64,000 nucleotides of DNA from Polynucleobacter brandtiae (GTDB taxonomy: Bacteria > Pseudomonadota > Gammaproteobacteria > Burkholderiales > Burkholderiaceae): assembly GCF_002797575.1 (NCBI RefSeq), contig NZ_PGTX01000003.1:62001-126000 (forward strand). The letters are read 5' to 3'. Position 1 is the first letter of the stretch. Each line of letters opens with the position of its first letter. The notes under the pieces were generated by a model. It was not told where the DNA came from. It searched no databases and was given only the letters and a program-made list of their open reading frames with translations. Below, piece after piece: positions 63,814 through 64,000 of the stretch. A program made the translations under genes and the position numbers.

Positions 63814-64000
63814 CCAAACCCGTTCACTTTAATATTTTGGCCCGCGACTCAGCGAGCCCAGCTCGCTTGGGTCAACTGGATCTTCCGCACGGTAGCGTAC
63901 AAACCCCTATCTTTATGCCTGTAGGTACCTATGGCACTGTGAAGGCTATGACTCCGCGTGACCTGAATGAAGCTAAAGCGCAGATCATTTTGGGAAATAC
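63810..64000 (+). CDS. tgt: queuine/7-aminomethyl-7-deazaguanine tRNA-ribosyltransferase, N-terminal part (3' end outside window)
   Basis: First 63 codons of Tgt, which swaps guanine-34 for preQ1 in tRNAs with GUN anticodons. The fragment reads [20 protein letters not shown], then [20 protein letters not shown] and AQIILGNT, all typical of bacterial Tgt N-termini. The catalytic aspartate (DSGGFQ motif) lies beyond the window end. Its ATG overlaps the queA stop, so translation is coupled. The gene is cut by the window edge, not truncated. Confidence 0.93.
   Translation, partial: MTKPVHFNILARDSASPARLGQLDLPHGSVQTPIFMPVGTYGTVKAMTPRDLNEAKAQIILGN

Noticed and set aside
1..64000. Mobile elements, CRISPR, toxin-antitoxin or defence islands
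   Set aside because: No transposase, integrase, repeat-spacer array, flanking direct repeats or genes of such families were seen; nearly every base is accounted for by housekeeping genes.

Overview
The window is a dense, housekeeping-type stretch of a bacterial chromosome. Base composition looks moderate by eye. Gene content and order (ispH-fkpB, rpmB-rpmG, ribF-ileS-lspA-coaBC-dut, clpS-clpA, purM divergent from perM-hda, hrcA-hemH-grpE-dnaK-dnaJ, glcDEF) and protein sequence character point to a betaproteobacterium of the Burkholderiaceae. A streamlined freshwater lineage such as Polynucleobacter is the best guess; this is inference from recognised families, not a database search. I see no rRNA, tRNA, CRISPR array, insertion sequence, prophage or integrated element, and no gene-free stretch over 300 bases.

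Layout. 1-6.6 kb: end of glnS, an SDR protein, a ferredoxin-type reductase, argD, ispH-fkpB, radC and rpmB-rpmG. 6.6-10.2 kb (minus strand): fatty-acid desaturase, rsmB and purN. 10.2-16.3 kb (plus): ribF, ileS, lspA, coaBC, dut. 16.3-19 kb (minus): clpS-clpA. 19.2-20.1 kb: a cold-shock gene with a long leader and an exported DUF192 protein. 20.1-23.5 kb: ppnP, argG and argF, a DUF3579 gene, rpsT. 23.6-28.9 kb: murJ, a SirB1-type protein, dedA, miaA, purM. 28.9-34.2 kb (plus): perM, hda, a HAD phosphatase, pcnB, folK, panB. 34.2-40.3 kb (minus): hrcA, hemH, grpE, dnaK, dnaJ with two clear heat-shock promoters. 40.3-53.6 kb: nadK, recN, glnE, a 1405-residue YhdP/AsmA-like envelope protein, a nitrilase-family amidase, tldD, aroG. 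53.6-64 kb: a cobalamin adenosyltransferase, the glycolate oxidase operon glcDEF running into yggS-proC, then ubiA, recG, queA and the start of tgt.

How the genes work together. Much of the window serves translation (glnS, ileS, rpmB, rpmG, rpsT, rsmB, miaA, queA, tgt), protein quality control (GrpE-DnaK-DnaJ, ClpAS, FKBP, HrcA), arginine and nitrogen metabolism (argD, argF, argG, glnE) and cofactors (ribF, coaBC, nadK, folK, panB, hemH, ubiA). The glycolate oxidase operon suggests use of algal photorespiratory glycolate.

The most interesting signal is not a gene cluster. At about ten unrelated genes, a -10-like hexamer (TANNNT, GATAAT or TTTAAT) ends 5-7 bases before the ATG and there is no Shine-Dalgarno sequence. 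That is the geometry of leaderless transcripts. Other points are an apparently non-canonical start for the DUF3579 gene (and possibly radC), near-consensus sigma-32 promoters before grpE and dnaK, and a perfect 10-bp stem between dnaK and dnaJ. I found no convincing undescribed multi-gene system.
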